Positions 16,846 to 27,873 of a stretch of 64,000 bases of DNA are shown piece by piece. Below the pieces are notes generated by a model that saw only the letters and a list, made by a program, of their open reading frames with translations, was not told where the DNA came from and did no database searches. Source of the stretch: Thioalkalicoccus limnaeus. Its GTDB lineage: Bacteria; Pseudomonadota; Gammaproteobacteria; Chromatiales; Chromatiaceae. Location: assembly GCF_041197575.1 (NCBI RefSeq), contig NZ_JBDKXB010000007.1, positions 1-64,000 of the forward strand. Reading direction: 5' to 3'. Numbering within the stretch: position 1 is the stretch's first letter; every line of letters starts with the position of its first letter. The translations under genes were made by a program, and so were the position numbers.

Positions 16846-18531
16846 ATGTCCTACCAGGTTCTTGCACGTAAGTGGCGCCCCAAGACCTTTGCGGATCTGG
16901 TCGGGCAGGCCCATGTGGTCCGCGCTCTGACCAACGCGCTCGAGCGGGGCCAACTGCATCATGCGTATCTGTTTGCGGGCACCCGCGGGGTCGGCAAGAC
17001 GACGCTGGCTCGCATCCTGTCGAAGGCCCTCAACTGCGAGAAAGGCGTGGGGCCGACGCCGTGCGGCGTCTGCGATGCCTGTCGTGAATTGGATCAGGGG
17101 CGGTTCATCGACTTGCTCGAGGTCGACGCAGCTTCCCGGACCAAGGTCGAGCAGACCCGCGAACTGCTCGACAACGTGCCCTTCGCGCCGGTCAAAGGTC
17201 GCTTCAAGGTGTACCTGATCGACGAGGTGCACATGTTCTCGGAGAAGAGCTTCAACGCCTTGTTGAAGACGCTCGAAGAACCGCCGCCGCACGTCAAGTT
17301 CCTGTTGGCCACGACCGACCCGCAGAAGCTGCCGGTCACCGTCTTGTCGCGTTGCCTGCAGTTCAACCTCAAACGGTTGTTGCCCGGTGAGATACAACAG
17401 CAGTTCGAACGGGTTCTGCGGTCGGAAGGGGTGGCCTTCGAACCGGCCGCGCTGACCTTGTTGGCGCATGCCGCGGATGGCAGCATGCGCGATGGCCTGA
17501 GCCTGCTCGATCAGGCGATCGCTTTCGGGGGAGGGCGGGTCGGTGATGCCGAGACGCGGGCCATGCTCGGTGTCGTCGGCCGTGATTGGCCGCTCGCGCT
17601 TGCCGCTGCCCTGGCTGCCGGGGACGGGCGCGAGCTGCTCGGCGAGATCGAGCAAATCGCCGAATTGGCTCCGGATTTCGGTGACCTGCTCAAGGATCTG
17701 TTGCGTGTCCTGCATCGGGTGGCTTTGATCCAGCAGATCCCCGGGATACTGCCCGACGAGGATCCGGACCGCGCGCGCATCCTCGAGTTGGCCGACAGGA
17801 TGTCGCCCGAGGATTGCCAGCTGTTCTACCAGATCATCGCCACCGGGCAGACCGATCTGACGTTGGCGCCGGATCCGCGCAGCGGGTTCGAGATGGTGTT
17901 GCTGCGGGCTTTGGCCTTTCGGCCGGTCGAGCAGACGGTTCGGCCGCCGCCGGTTCACGCATCGCGGGCGGGCCGCACCGAACCTTCCACGCCGCCCGCC
18001 GGTGCGCGTTCGGCGAGGTCGGCGCGGGGCGTTCCAGAAGCGACCCCAGAAGCGACCAGGGCGGTCGAACCATCACCTGCCCCGGATGCTGGCCGGCCTT
18101 TTCGGGTTGCCGAGGCTGCGGCGGATGGTTACAGTCGCGTGGTCTTGGCCGACGGCGAGGACTGGCATCGTCTGATCGGTGAGCTGGGGCTGGGCGGTCT
18201 GGCCAGCGAGCTCGCGAGCCACTGCGAATTGCTCGCTTGGGACGGACAGGTATTGCGCCTGACGTTGGACGCGGCCTGTCAGCATGTGCGGGTGCCGAGC
18301 GCCGAAGAACGGTTGCGACTGGCCTTGCAGCAGGCACTCGGTCCAGATCTGCGGCTGGAGATCCGCGTCGGCGGTCCGGACCGCGAGACGCCGGCTCAGC
18401 GTCGGTCGCGGCTGGCCGGTGAACGACAGGCCGAGGCCGAGCGGACACTCCGGCAGGATCCGGTCGCGGAGCGGATCCGAACCCAGTTCGGCGCACAATG
18501 GGTGCCGGGTAGCATCAAGCCCTCCGGCTGA
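16846..18531 (+). CDS. dnaX: DNA polymerase III subunits gamma/tau
   Basis: 561 residues. The AAA+ clamp-loader ATPase begins MSYQVLARKWRPKTFADLVG; Walker A GTRGVGKTT at 45-53; zinc cysteines 64, 73, 76, 79; DEVH Walker B in LIDEVHMFSEKSFNALLKT; sensor 1 LATTDPQKLP; arginine finger SRCLQF. A Pro/Ala-rich linker (about 370-430) leads to the tau C-terminal domain that binds the polymerase alpha subunit and DnaB. I see no A6-G slippery heptamer, so production of a short gamma form is not evident. Start 16846 fits homology; the ATG 26 codons upstream does not. Confidence 0.96.
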   Translation: MSYQVLARKWRPKTFADLVGQAHVVRALTNALERGQLHHAYLFAGTRGVGKTTLARILSKALNCEKGVGPTPCGVCDACRELDQGRFIDLLEVDAASRTKVEQTRELLDNVPFAPVKGRFKVYLIDEVHMFSEKSFNALLKTLEEPPPHVKFLLATTDPQKLPVTVLSRCLQFNLKRLLPGEIQQQFERVLRSEGVAFEPAALTLLAHAADGSMRDGLSLLDQAIAFGGGRVGDAETRAMLGVVGRDWPLALAAALAAGDGRELLGEIEQIAELAPDFGDLLKDLLRVLHRVALIQQIPGILPDEDPDRARILELADRMSPEDCQLFYQIIATGQTDLTLAPDPRSGFEMVLLRALAFRPVEQTVRPPPVHASRAGRTEPSTPPAGARSARSARGVPEATPEATRAVEPSPAPDAGRPFRVAEAAADGYSRVVLADGEDWHRLIGELGLGGLASELASHCELLAWDGQVLRLTLDAACQHVRVPSAEERLRLALQQALGPDLRLEIRVGGPDRETPAQRRSRLAGERQAEAERTLRQDPVAERIRTQFGAQWVPGSIKPSG

Positions 18532-18634
18532 GAGATCGTGAAGAAACCGCCGCGAGTGGCCGCACGGCAGGTTCGATGCCCCACCTCTGGGCGGTCTTGG
18601 AGTGGCGAACTTAAGATAATGCGAGGTACAGAGC

Positions 18635-18958
18635 GTGAAAGCCGGATTAGGCAACATCCTGAAACAGGCGCAGAAGATGCAGGAGGAGCTGCAAAAGGCG
18701 CAAGAGCAATTGGCGCGTGAAGAGGTTGTCGGTGAATCCGGCGGCGGCCTGGTCCGGGTGACCATGACCGGTCGACACGAGGTCAAGCGCATCGAGATCG
18801 ATCCATCGTTGCTTGCCGACGACAAGGAGATGCTCGAGGATCTCCTTGCCGCCGCCGTCAACGATTCGATCAAGCGGGTGGCCGAGAAGGCACAGGAAAA
18901 CATGGCGGGACTGACCGCCGGGTTGCCGTTGCCGCCTGGGTTCAAGATGCCCTTCTGA
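18635..18958 (+). CDS. ybaB: YbaB/EbfC-family nucleoid-associated protein
   Basis: 107 residues, GTG start at 18635 with GAGG upstream. Begins MKAGLGNILKQAQKMQEELQ (a coiled coil), then VTMTGRHEVKRIEIDPSLL and the end GLPLPPGFKMPF, which are diagnostic. It is a small dimeric DNA-binding protein. Sits between dnaX and recR as in most proteobacteria; recR follows after 6 bases. The 103 bases after dnaX hold no other gene. Confidence 0.96.
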   Translation: MKAGLGNILKQAQKMQEELQKAQEQLAREEVVGESGGGLVRVTMTGRHEVKRIEIDPSLLADDKEMLEDLLAAAVNDSIKRVAEKAQENMAGLTAGLPLPPGFKMPF

Positions 18959-18964
18959 AATCCA

Positions 18965-19561
18965 GTGACCGAACCGGCCCTGCTCGATCGCCTGATTGAC
19001 GCCCTGCGGTGCCTGCCCGGGGTTGGTCCCAAGTCTGCCCAGCGTATCGCCTTTCATCTGTTGGAGCGGGATCCGGAGGGTGGTCGGCGACTCGCCCGAG
19101 TCCTGGCCGAGGCGCTCGATCGGATCAGCCGTTGTCGCCGCTGTCGCACCCTGTGCGAGAACGAGATTTGCGACCTCTGTGCGAATCCGCAGCGGGATCC
19201 ATCGCTGTTGTGTGTCGTCGAGCAGCCATCGGGGATTCTCGCCATCGAGCAGGCCACCGATTTCCGTGGCCTGTATTTCGTGCTCGGTGGCCGACTCTCG
19301 CCGATCGATGGCATCGGGCCGGAGCAACTGGGTCTCGATCAGCTGCGGGCGCGTTTGAACGCTGGCGAGCTGGTCGAGCTGATTCTGGCGATCAGTCCGA
19401 CCGTCGAAGGGGCGGCGACCGCGCAGTACATCGCGGCCCTCGCGGATGACGCCAAGGTCAATGTGACACGCATTGCCCATGGTGTGCCGCTCGGCGGTGA
19501 CCTCGAGATGGTCGACGGCGGCACCTTGGCGCATGCCTTCGCCGGGCGCCGCGCGCTGTGA
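18965..19561 (+). CDS. recR: Recombination protein RecR
   Basis: 198 residues, GTG start. Helix-hairpin-helix region LRCLPGVGPKSAQRIAFHLL, a four-cysteine zinc motif (CRRCRTLC then EICDLC), and a Toprim domain with CVVEQPSGILAIEQ and FVLGGRLSPIDGIGPEQL. Acts with RecO and RecF to load RecA on gapped DNA; recO is also in this window (34454). The order dnaX-ybaB-recR is conserved and one transcript is likely. Confidence 0.96.
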   Translation: MTEPALLDRLIDALRCLPGVGPKSAQRIAFHLLERDPEGGRRLARVLAEALDRISRCRRCRTLCENEICDLCANPQRDPSLLCVVEQPSGILAIEQATDFRGLYFVLGGRLSPIDGIGPEQLGLDQLRARLNAGELVELILAISPTVEGAATAQYIAALADDAKVNVTRIAHGVPLGGDLEMVDGGTLAHAFAGRRAL

Positions 19562-19681
19562 CGGGCCGGGGTCGTCGGGCGAGATCGGGCGCATCCCGGT
19601 CCACGCCGGCCGCCTCCGATGGAGGTCGCAGACCGATCGTGGCGGTTCGGAAACGAGACGCGAGCCTCGAGGTGACCAGTC

Positions 19682-20026
19682 ATGGCTGAAACCATCTTTT
19701 CCAAGATCGCCGCCGGCGAGGTGGCTGCCGACATCCTGTACGAAGACGAACGAGCGATCGCCTTTCGCGATGTCAATCCACAAGCGCCGGTGCATCTACT
19801 GGTGATTCCGCGCAAGGCGATTCCGACCCTGAACCAGGTCACGCCGGACGATGCGAGCCTGATCGGTCATCTGTTCCTGGTTGCTGCCAAGGTCGCCGCG
19901 CAGGAGGGGATTGCCGAGACCGGGTATCGCACCGTCGTCAATTGCAACGCCGGCGCAGGTCAGACCGTGTATCATTTGCACCTGCATGTCCTGGGGGGGC
20001 GGCCGATGCAATGGCCGCCGGGCTGA
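19682..20026 (+). CDS. HIT-family nucleotide hydrolase (HinT-like)
   Basis: 114 residues. ETIFSKIAAGEVAADILYED at the start, FRDVNPQAPVHLLVIPRK in the middle and the histidine triad HLHLHVLGG near the end with the purine-site NAGAGQTVYH. HinT-type phosphoramidases split adenosine 5'-monophosphoramidates in the cytoplasm. ATG at 19682. No gene is seen in the 210 bases between it and minC. Confidence 0.95.
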   Translation: MAETIFSKIAAGEVAADILYEDERAIAFRDVNPQAPVHLLVIPRKAIPTLNQVTPDDASLIGHLFLVAAKVAAQEGIAETGYRTVVNCNAGAGQTVYHLHLHVLGGRPMQWPPG

Positions 20027-20236
20027 CCGATCATCGGCAAGACCTGTGGTTCCCCGATGTCCTTGGTGGCCCGTGTCACTGCGGGAATTGGCAGTGCCGC
20101 GGGCGCGGTGCGTTCAGCTCCGCGTCCTGCTCGAGGGATCTTCACGGTCGGGTCCCGAGTTCGCTGGTCTGGCCCTCGCGTGATCGGCGGGCAGCGGGGG
20201 CTCCGCTTCGTGTGTTTCTGGATGGAGGCCTGATGG

Positions 20237-21019
20237 TTGGCGATGGCATCGAAAGCGGACAAGATGATCGATAATCGGCCGAGCGCATTCGAGCTCAAGT
20301 CGGGCGGTTTCACGCTGCCGATGATCCGATTGCTCGGCGATGATCTGGATGCGGTGGCGCATCAGCTTGGAACCAAGGTCGAACAGGCCCCGGATTTCTT
20401 TCGCAACACCCCGATCGTGATCGATCTCGGTGCGTTGCCGCCGGACGCGCAAGGCATCGACTTCCCGATGCTGGTGGGCCTTCTGCGCGGTTATGGTCTG
20501 ATCCCGTTTGGCGTGCGGGGTGGATTGGAAAGGCACCATGCCGCGGCGCGGGCGATGGAGTTGGCGGTCCTCGGCGAGTCACGGGTCACCCGCGAGAAGC
20601 CGGCGGGCGCGCCGGCCCTGCCATCACGTCCGGCGCCGCGCACGCGACCGGCCGAGCCGGACGACGAGCCCGGCGACGAGTCGGTCGTGTCAGCGAGCTT
20701 CACCTTGATCACTCGGCCGATTCGGTCCGGGCAACGCATCCACGCGATGGGTGGCGACCTGTCGATCGTCGGGCCGGTCAGCTCCGGTGCCGAGTTGATG
20801 GCCGACGGCAATATCCATGTCTACGGCCCGTTGCGCGGGCGCGCGATGGCCGGGATGAACGGCAATCTGGAGGCGAGGATATTCTGTCTCGACCTGCAGG
20901 CCGAGCTTGTATCGATAGCCGGGCATTATCGGGTCAGCGAGAACATCCCGGCGACCTTGCGCGGTGTGACGGTGCAGATCTATCTCGATGGTCAGGCCTT
21001 GCGCATCGAACCCTTGTGA
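20237..21019 (+). CDS. minC: Septum site-determining protein MinC
   Basis: 260 residues. N-terminal MinC_N (about 12-110: FELKSGGFTLPMIRLLGDD) that blocks FtsZ, a low-complexity linker (about 118-155), and the C-terminal beta-helix that binds MinD (ITRPIRSGQRIHAMGGDL, VSSGAELMADGNIHVYGPLR, IFCLDLQAELVSIAGHY). The TTG at 20237 has GGAGG eight bases upstream; the ATG two codons later is the alternative. First gene of minCDE. Confidence 0.95.
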   Translation: MAMASKADKMIDNRPSAFELKSGGFTLPMIRLLGDDLDAVAHQLGTKVEQAPDFFRNTPIVIDLGALPPDAQGIDFPMLVGLLRGYGLIPFGVRGGLERHHAAARAMELAVLGESRVTREKPAGAPALPSRPAPRTRPAEPDDEPGDESVVSASFTLITRPIRSGQRIHAMGGDLSIVGPVSSGAELMADGNIHVYGPLRGRAMAGMNGNLEARIFCLDLQAELVSIAGHYRVSENIPATLRGVTVQIYLDGQALRIEPL

Positions 21020-21107
21020 TCGAGCCGCCGGCCCGCGCGCGACCGGGGTCGGCCCATCAATCCAGATCAACCTTTGCGTGTCCTGTTAACTCAAGGAGGG
21101 CCAGACG

Positions 21108-21917
21108 TTGGCCAGAATCATTGTTATTACCTCCGGCAAAGGCGGCGTCGGCAAGACCACCACCGCGGCGGCTTTTGCGATGGGGCTGGCCCAGCGCGGC
21201 CACAAGACGGCGGTTGTCGATTTCGATGTCGGCTTGCGGAATCTCGACCTCATCATGGGTTGCGAGCGGCGTGTCGTCTTCGACTTCGTCAATGTCATCA
21301 ACGGCGAGGCCAACCTGAATCAGGCCTTGATCCGCGACAAGCGGTGCGATCAGCTCTTCGTGCTGCCCGCGTCTCAGACCCGCGACAAGGATGCCTTGAC
21401 GAAGGATGGGGTCGGACAGGTCATCGATGAATTGTCCAAGACCTTCGACTATGTCGTCTGCGATTCGCCGGCGGGGATCGAGCATGGGGCCATGATGGCC
21501 ATGTACTATGCCGACGATGCGATCGTCGTGACCAATCCGGAGGTCTCGTCGGTCCGCGACTCGGACCGCATGCTCGGGATCCTCTCGAGCAAATCGCGAC
21601 GCGCCGAGGCCAACGAGGCGCCGATCGAGGAATTCCTGTTGCTGACCCGCTATGTACCGGAGCGGGTCGCACGCGGGGAGATGCTCAGCGTCGACGACGT
21701 GCAGGAGATCCTGTCCCTGAAGCTGATCGGCGTGATTCCCGAGTCGCAAGCGGTGCTCAATGCGTCGAACGCCGGCAATCCGGTGATCCTCGACAAGCAC
21801 AGCCAGGCAGGCATGGCCTATTCGGATACTGTCGATCGTTACTTGGGTCAGGAACGGCCGCATCGCTTCCTGACGATCGAAAAGAAGGGTCTGTTGAGCC
21901 GCTGGTTCAAGGGGTGA
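21108..21917 (+). CDS. minD: Septum site-determining ATPase MinD
   Basis: 269 residues. Deviant Walker A GKGGVGKTTT at 10-19, switch motifs DFDVGLRNLDLIMG and CDSPAGIE, and a C-terminal amphipathic membrane-targeting helix ending KKGLLSRWFKG. MinD carries MinC to the membrane and is stimulated by MinE; their oscillation puts the division septum at midcell. Start codon is TTG at 21108, decided by a perfect AAGGAGG nearby; minE follows after 4 bases. Confidence 0.97.
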   Translation: MARIIVITSGKGGVGKTTTAAAFAMGLAQRGHKTAVVDFDVGLRNLDLIMGCERRVVFDFVNVINGEANLNQALIRDKRCDQLFVLPASQTRDKDALTKDGVGQVIDELSKTFDYVVCDSPAGIEHGAMMAMYYADDAIVVTNPEVSSVRDSDRMLGILSSKSRRAEANEAPIEEFLLLTRYVPERVARGEMLSVDDVQEILSLKLIGVIPESQAVLNASNAGNPVILDKHSQAGMAYSDTVDRYLGQERPHRFLTIEKKGLLSRWFKG

Positions 21918-21921
21918 CACC

Positions 21922-22191
21922 ATGGGATTGCTCGACTACTTTCGTGGCCAGCGCTCCAAGGGCAGTGCTGAACTCGCCAAAGAACGCTTGCAGATCCTGG
22001 TCGCCCACGATCGGGCCGAGCGCAGCCGTCCGCTGTATTTGCCGAAGCTGCAGCGCGAGATCCTCGAGGTGATCCGCAAGTATGTCGCGGTCGACATGGA
22101 TGCGATCTCGGTCAACTATGAACAGGACGAGGATCGCGAGGTTCTCGAGGTCAATGTCGTCCTGCCCGATGCGGTCGATCAGCGATCCTGA
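21922..22191 (+). CDS. minE: Cell division topological specificity factor MinE
   Basis: 89 residues. N-terminal MinD-contacting helix (GLLDYFRGQRSKGSAELAKE), then ERLQILVAHDRAERSRPLY and LQREILEVIRKYVAVD, the standard MinE order. It triggers MinD ATP hydrolysis and membrane release. Last gene of minCDE. Confidence 0.97.
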   Translation: MGLLDYFRGQRSKGSAELAKERLQILVAHDRAERSRPLYLPKLQREILEVIRKYVAVDMDAISVNYEQDEDREVLEVNVVLPDAVDQRS

Positions 22192-22277
22192 GCCGGGCCT
22201 CTCAGGTCCCGGGGCACGAGCTGCACGTGGTGAAGGGCCTGCCGCGTCGGGTTTTGCCCGCCTTTTCGAGGATGGAG

Positions 22278-22306
22278 CTTGAAGGCGTGTTGGCGTCGCC
22301 CCAATT
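22278..22306 (+). promoter_or_regulatory. Sigma32 heat-shock promoter of clpB
   Basis: CTTGAA at 22278-22283, 15-base spacer, CCCCAATT at 22299-22306. This fits the RpoH consensus (CTTGAA / CCCCAT-T) nearly perfectly and lies 37 bases upstream of the clpB start. Confidence 0.85.
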
Positions 22307-22342
22307 CGCGACACAACCCCATAAGCGACCGGAGAAAAGACG

Positions 22343-24940
<2,598 letters not shown>

Positions 24941-24970
24941 GAGGTGGCCGTTGGCGCGTCGCCACGGTGG

Positions 24971-24999
24971 GGCGCCCGCCGCCAGGTCGCGCGGGCGCC
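24971..24999 (+). terminator. Hairpin after clpB
   Basis: GGCGCCCGC (24971-24979) and GCGGGCGCC (24991-24999) form a perfect 9-bp GC stem around 11 bases, 30 bases after the clpB stop. The following tract has only scattered T, so termination is probable but not certain. Confidence 0.5.
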
Positions 25000-25113
25000 T
25001 TGGCCTCGTTCGAACGTGCAAATTCCTGACCACAACATTAAACTCTGCCGTCTCGTGGTCAGTCGTCGTCCTTTGACCGGCCTCGCTTCCAAACCGCACC
25101 CACCAACGGATCT

Positions 25114-25141
25114 CGAACTTTTGCAATGGGGAAGTGTCAAT
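25114..25141 (+). promoter_or_regulatory. Sigma-E-type promoter before rpoE
   Basis: CGAACTT (25114-25120), 16-base spacer, TCAAT (25137-25141). RpoE/AlgU promoters read GGAACTT - 16 - TCNNA, so this fits autoregulation of the rpoE operon. It lies 42 bases before the rpoE start. Confidence 0.6.
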
Positions 25142-25182
25142 GCAATCGGGCTCAGGGACGCCTGTCAACTGGGTCGGCCTGA

Positions 25183-25761
25183 ATGTCTGATAGGCAGGTC
25201 GATCAGGAGCTTGTGGCGCGGGCGCAACTTGGAGACAAGCGTGCCTTCGACCTGTTGGTACTCAAGTATCAGCAGAAGGTCGGCAGTCTCATTGGACGTT
25301 ATATTCGCGATTCCACTGAGGTCCTCGATGTCACGCAGGAGGCCTTCCTGAAGGCCTACCGTGCGTTGCCCGGTTTTCGTGGCGAGAGTGCCTTCTACAC
25401 CTGGTTGTATCGCATTGCGATCAATACGGTGAAGAATTACATGGTCGCCCAGGGACGGCGTCCGCCGGGAGAAGATGTCGATGCCGAGGTTGCCGAGCAG
25501 ATGGATATGGGCGCGCGGCTGCGCGAGAACGCAACCCCCGAGCGCGAGTTGTTGACCGAAGAGATAGCCCAAACGGTGCAGCAGGCCCTCGATGATCTGC
25601 CTGACGATCTACGCACGGCCATCGTGTTGCGCGAGTTGGAAGGGCTGAGTTACGAGGAGATTGCGGTGGCGATGGAATGCCCGATCGGTACCGTGCGCTC
25701 GCGGATCTTCCGGGCCCGCGAGGCGATCGACAAACGGCTCAGACCTTTGCTGAACCCATGA
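25183..25761 (+). CDS. rpoE: RNA polymerase sigma-E (AlgU) factor
   Basis: 192 residues, an ECF sigma factor very like AlgU/RpoE. Region 2: FDLLVLKYQQKVGSLIGRYI, VLDVTQEAFLKAYRALPGFR, SAFYTWLYRIAINTVKNY. Region 4: DLPDDLRTAIVLRELEGLSY then IAVAMECPIGTVRSRIFRAR. It directs transcription of envelope-stress genes and is held by RseA. Heads the operon rpoE-rseA-rseB-rseC-mucD. Confidence 0.97.
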   Translation: MSDRQVDQELVARAQLGDKRAFDLLVLKYQQKVGSLIGRYIRDSTEVLDVTQEAFLKAYRALPGFRGESAFYTWLYRIAINTVKNYMVAQGRRPPGEDVDAEVAEQMDMGARLRENATPERELLTEEIAQTVQQALDDLPDDLRTAIVLRELEGLSYEEIAVAMECPIGTVRSRIFRAREAIDKRLRPLLNP

Positions 25762-25780
25762 TTCCCGGGTAGGTTCCACG

Positions 25781-26365
25781 ATGAGAGACGATCAGACACA
25801 ACAACTCTCGGCCTTGATCGACGGCGAGCTCGGCCCGAGGTCCATGGTCTCGCTGTTGGATGCGATCGAAAGCGACCCGGACCTGGCCGCACGCTGGGAG
25901 CGCTATCACCTGATCTCCGCGGTGCTGCATCGGGAAAGGGTCCGGGATGCGTACCGCGGCGTCGCGGATGCCGTTTCGGTGCGGCTGGCCCAGGAGGCGA
26001 CGGTGCTCGCACCCGAAGCGAGCCGAAGTCAGCGGCGCAGGCCTTCGATGGCACGGTTCGCTCCGTTCGTCGGTGCCGGTCTGGCCGCGTCGGCGGCATT
26101 CTTGGCGGTGTTTGCAGTGCCGACCTTTTTCGATTTCGGCAGTGGACCCGAGGGGCCACCGGGGAGTCGGGTCGCGGTCTCGGAACCGGCGCCGACCCCG
26201 CCGTTCTCGTTGGTGCAGGGCGGTCCGCGCTGGCATGTCAGCGAGCCGGAGTTGGAGACCAAGCTCGATCGGTTCCTCGTGACCCATCAGGAATACGCCC
26301 CGACCGCGGGGATCAAGGGTCTGCTTCCGTATGCGACCTTCGTTGGCTATGAAGCCGCTCGCTGA
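25781..26365 (+). CDS. rseA: Anti-sigma-E factor RseA (MucA-like)
   Basis: 194 residues. N-terminal anti-sigma domain QLSALIDGELGPRSMVSLLD and WERYHLISAVLHRE (cytoplasmic, binds sigma-E), one membrane helix about 88-110 (FAPFVGAGLAASAAFLAVFAV), and a periplasmic tail (about 112-194) with YAPTAGIKGLLPYATFVGY. Cleavage by DegS- and RseP-type proteases would release sigma-E. Overlaps rseB by 17 bases. Confidence 0.93.
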   Translation: MRDDQTQQLSALIDGELGPRSMVSLLDAIESDPDLAARWERYHLISAVLHRERVRDAYRGVADAVSVRLAQEATVLAPEASRSQRRRPSMARFAPFVGAGLAASAAFLAVFAVPTFFDFGSGPEGPPGSRVAVSEPAPTPPFSLVQGGPRWHVSEPELETKLDRFLVTHQEYAPTAGIKGLLPYATFVGYEAAR

Positions 26366-27329
26366 TCCCCGCTCCCTCGTCTGGATCCTGGCGGCCTGCC
26401 TGATGCCCTGGATGGCGACTGGCCTGGCGGCGGCACCGCCGAACTCGGCAGCCAGTCAACTGCAGCGTATGGCCGATGCGGTCAACTCGTTGAGTTTCGA
26501 AGGCACGCTCGTCTATCTGCACAAGAATCGTCTCGAGACGCTCCATATCCGCCATTCGATCGAGGACGGGCAGGTCCGCGAGCGCTTGATCTCGATGACC
26601 GGTCCCGTGCGGGCCGTGACGCGCGAGGATGACGAGGTGACCTGCGTGCTGCCGAACAGCCAGACGATCTCCGTCAGGCGGCACGGGGTGACTCATGATC
26701 TGCTGCGATCCCGGGCCCTCGATCCGGATCTGCTCGGCCACCACTATCAGGTCCATGGGCTGGGGGCTGCCCGTGTCGCGGGTCGCGAGACCGAGGTCGT
26801 TGGGCTGGTCCCGCGCGATGACTTGCGCTATGGCTACCGCTTCTATCTCGACCGCGAGACCGGCCTGCCGCTGAAGACCGACCTGATGGGGGCGGAGGCC
26901 GAACCGATCGAGCAGATCATGTTCACATCGCTGCAATTGACGCACGACGACGCGTCGGGCAACCCGGTGACGTCCCGTTCGACCGGCCCACGTCATAAGC
27001 CTTGGTCGGCGATCGCGGCGGAGACGCACTGGCGTTTTGCGCAGATGCCCGACGGCTTCGAATTGCTGATGCACAAGGCCGCGACACAGCCCGCCAATGG
27101 CCCGGCCGAGCCCGAGCACTTCCTGTTGTCGGATGGCTTGGCGGCGGTGTCGGTCTACATCGAACCCGACTCGGGCGGGGGGCTCTTAGGCGAGACCCGG
27201 ATCGGTGCGATCCATGCCGCGGGAGGGCGGATCGCCGGTTACCATGTTACCGTCGTCGGTGAAGTTCCCGCGGCGACCGTGGCCATGTTCCTCGCGTCGC
27301 TCGAATACATCGGTGAGGACGTGCGATGA
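26349..27329 (+). CDS. rseB: Sigma-E regulatory protein RseB/MucB
   Basis: 326 residues. Signal peptide from the ATG at 26349 (VWILAACLMPWMATGLAAA). Then the LolA-like N-domain (ASQLQRMADAVNSLSFEGTL; HIRHSIEDGQVRERLISMTG) and a C-terminal RseB domain (THWRFAQMPDGFELLMHKAA; YHVTVVGEVPAATVAMFLAS). In the periplasm it shields RseA from proteolysis and senses mislocalised lipids or LPS. Overlaps rseC by 4 bases. Confidence 0.94.
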   Translation: MKPLADPRSLVWILAACLMPWMATGLAAAPPNSAASQLQRMADAVNSLSFEGTLVYLHKNRLETLHIRHSIEDGQVRERLISMTGPVRAVTREDDEVTCVLPNSQTISVRRHGVTHDLLRSRALDPDLLGHHYQVHGLGAARVAGRETEVVGLVPRDDLRYGYRFYLDRETGLPLKTDLMGAEAEPIEQIMFTSLQLTHDDASGNPVTSRSTGPRHKPWSAIAAETHWRFAQMPDGFELLMHKAATQPANGPAEPEHFLLSDGLAAVSVYIEPDSGGGLLGETRIGAIHAAGGRIAGYHVTVVGEVPAATVAMFLASLEYIGEDVR

Positions 27330-27838
27330 TCGAACAAACGGGCCGGGTCGTGCGGCGAGATGGTGACGTGGCCGAGATCGAGACCGAACGTCGCACCAGT
27401 TGCGGTCATTGTTCGGTCAATACCGGTTGCGGAATCGCGTTGCTCGACCGGTTCCTCGGGCGTCGTCGACAGTGTCTCATGGTGTTGAATCCAATCGGCG
27501 CTGAACTCGGGCAGCGTGTCGTCATCGGGATCCCGGAAGCCTCTCTGCTGTCGGCCTCGGTAGCGGCCTACCTGGCGCCGATCCTCGCGTTGATCGGCGG
27601 CGCCTTGGTCGCGCAGTGGCTTGCCGGGTGGATCGGGGCCGGCGGCGGCGAGACGATCGGCGTCCTGGGTGGTCTGTTGGGTCTGGTCGCGGGGCTCGCC
27701 TGGCTCGCGCATTTCAGCCGCCAACACGCTGGCGACCCGCGGTATCGGGCCGTGATTCTGCGGCTGGATCGGGATGGGTCCAGTATCCCGCAGATCGTGT
27801 CCCTCGACCTGAGTGCCACCGGACCGAAAGGTCCCTGA
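27326..27838 (+). CDS. rseC: SoxR-reducing/sigma-E activity protein RseC
   Basis: 170 residues. Cysteine cluster C26, C29, C35 in RTSCGHCSVNTGCG, a hydrophilic loop, then two membrane helices (about 76-98, 105-128: AAYLAPILALIGGALVAQWL; IGVLGGLLGLVAGLAWLA). This is the RseC/RsxC-reductase partner family, inner membrane. ATGA overlap with rseB indicates coupling. Confidence 0.93.
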   Translation: MIEQTGRVVRRDGDVAEIETERRTSCGHCSVNTGCGIALLDRFLGRRRQCLMVLNPIGAELGQRVVIGIPEASLLSASVAAYLAPILALIGGALVAQWLAGWIGAGGGETIGVLGGLLGLVAGLAWLAHFSRQHAGDPRYRAVILRLDRDGSSIPQIVSLDLSATGPKGP

Positions 27839-27873
27839 GAGCCGCTCGTGTCACGGCAAACCTTGGAGAGTCT

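Noticed and set aside
18000..18531. Programmed frameshift in dnaX giving a gamma subunit
   Set aside because: No A6-G or similar slippery run with hairpin was seen in the linker.
20027..20236. Cys-rich short frame between the HIT gene and minC
   Set aside because: No start with ribosome site and no family resemblance.
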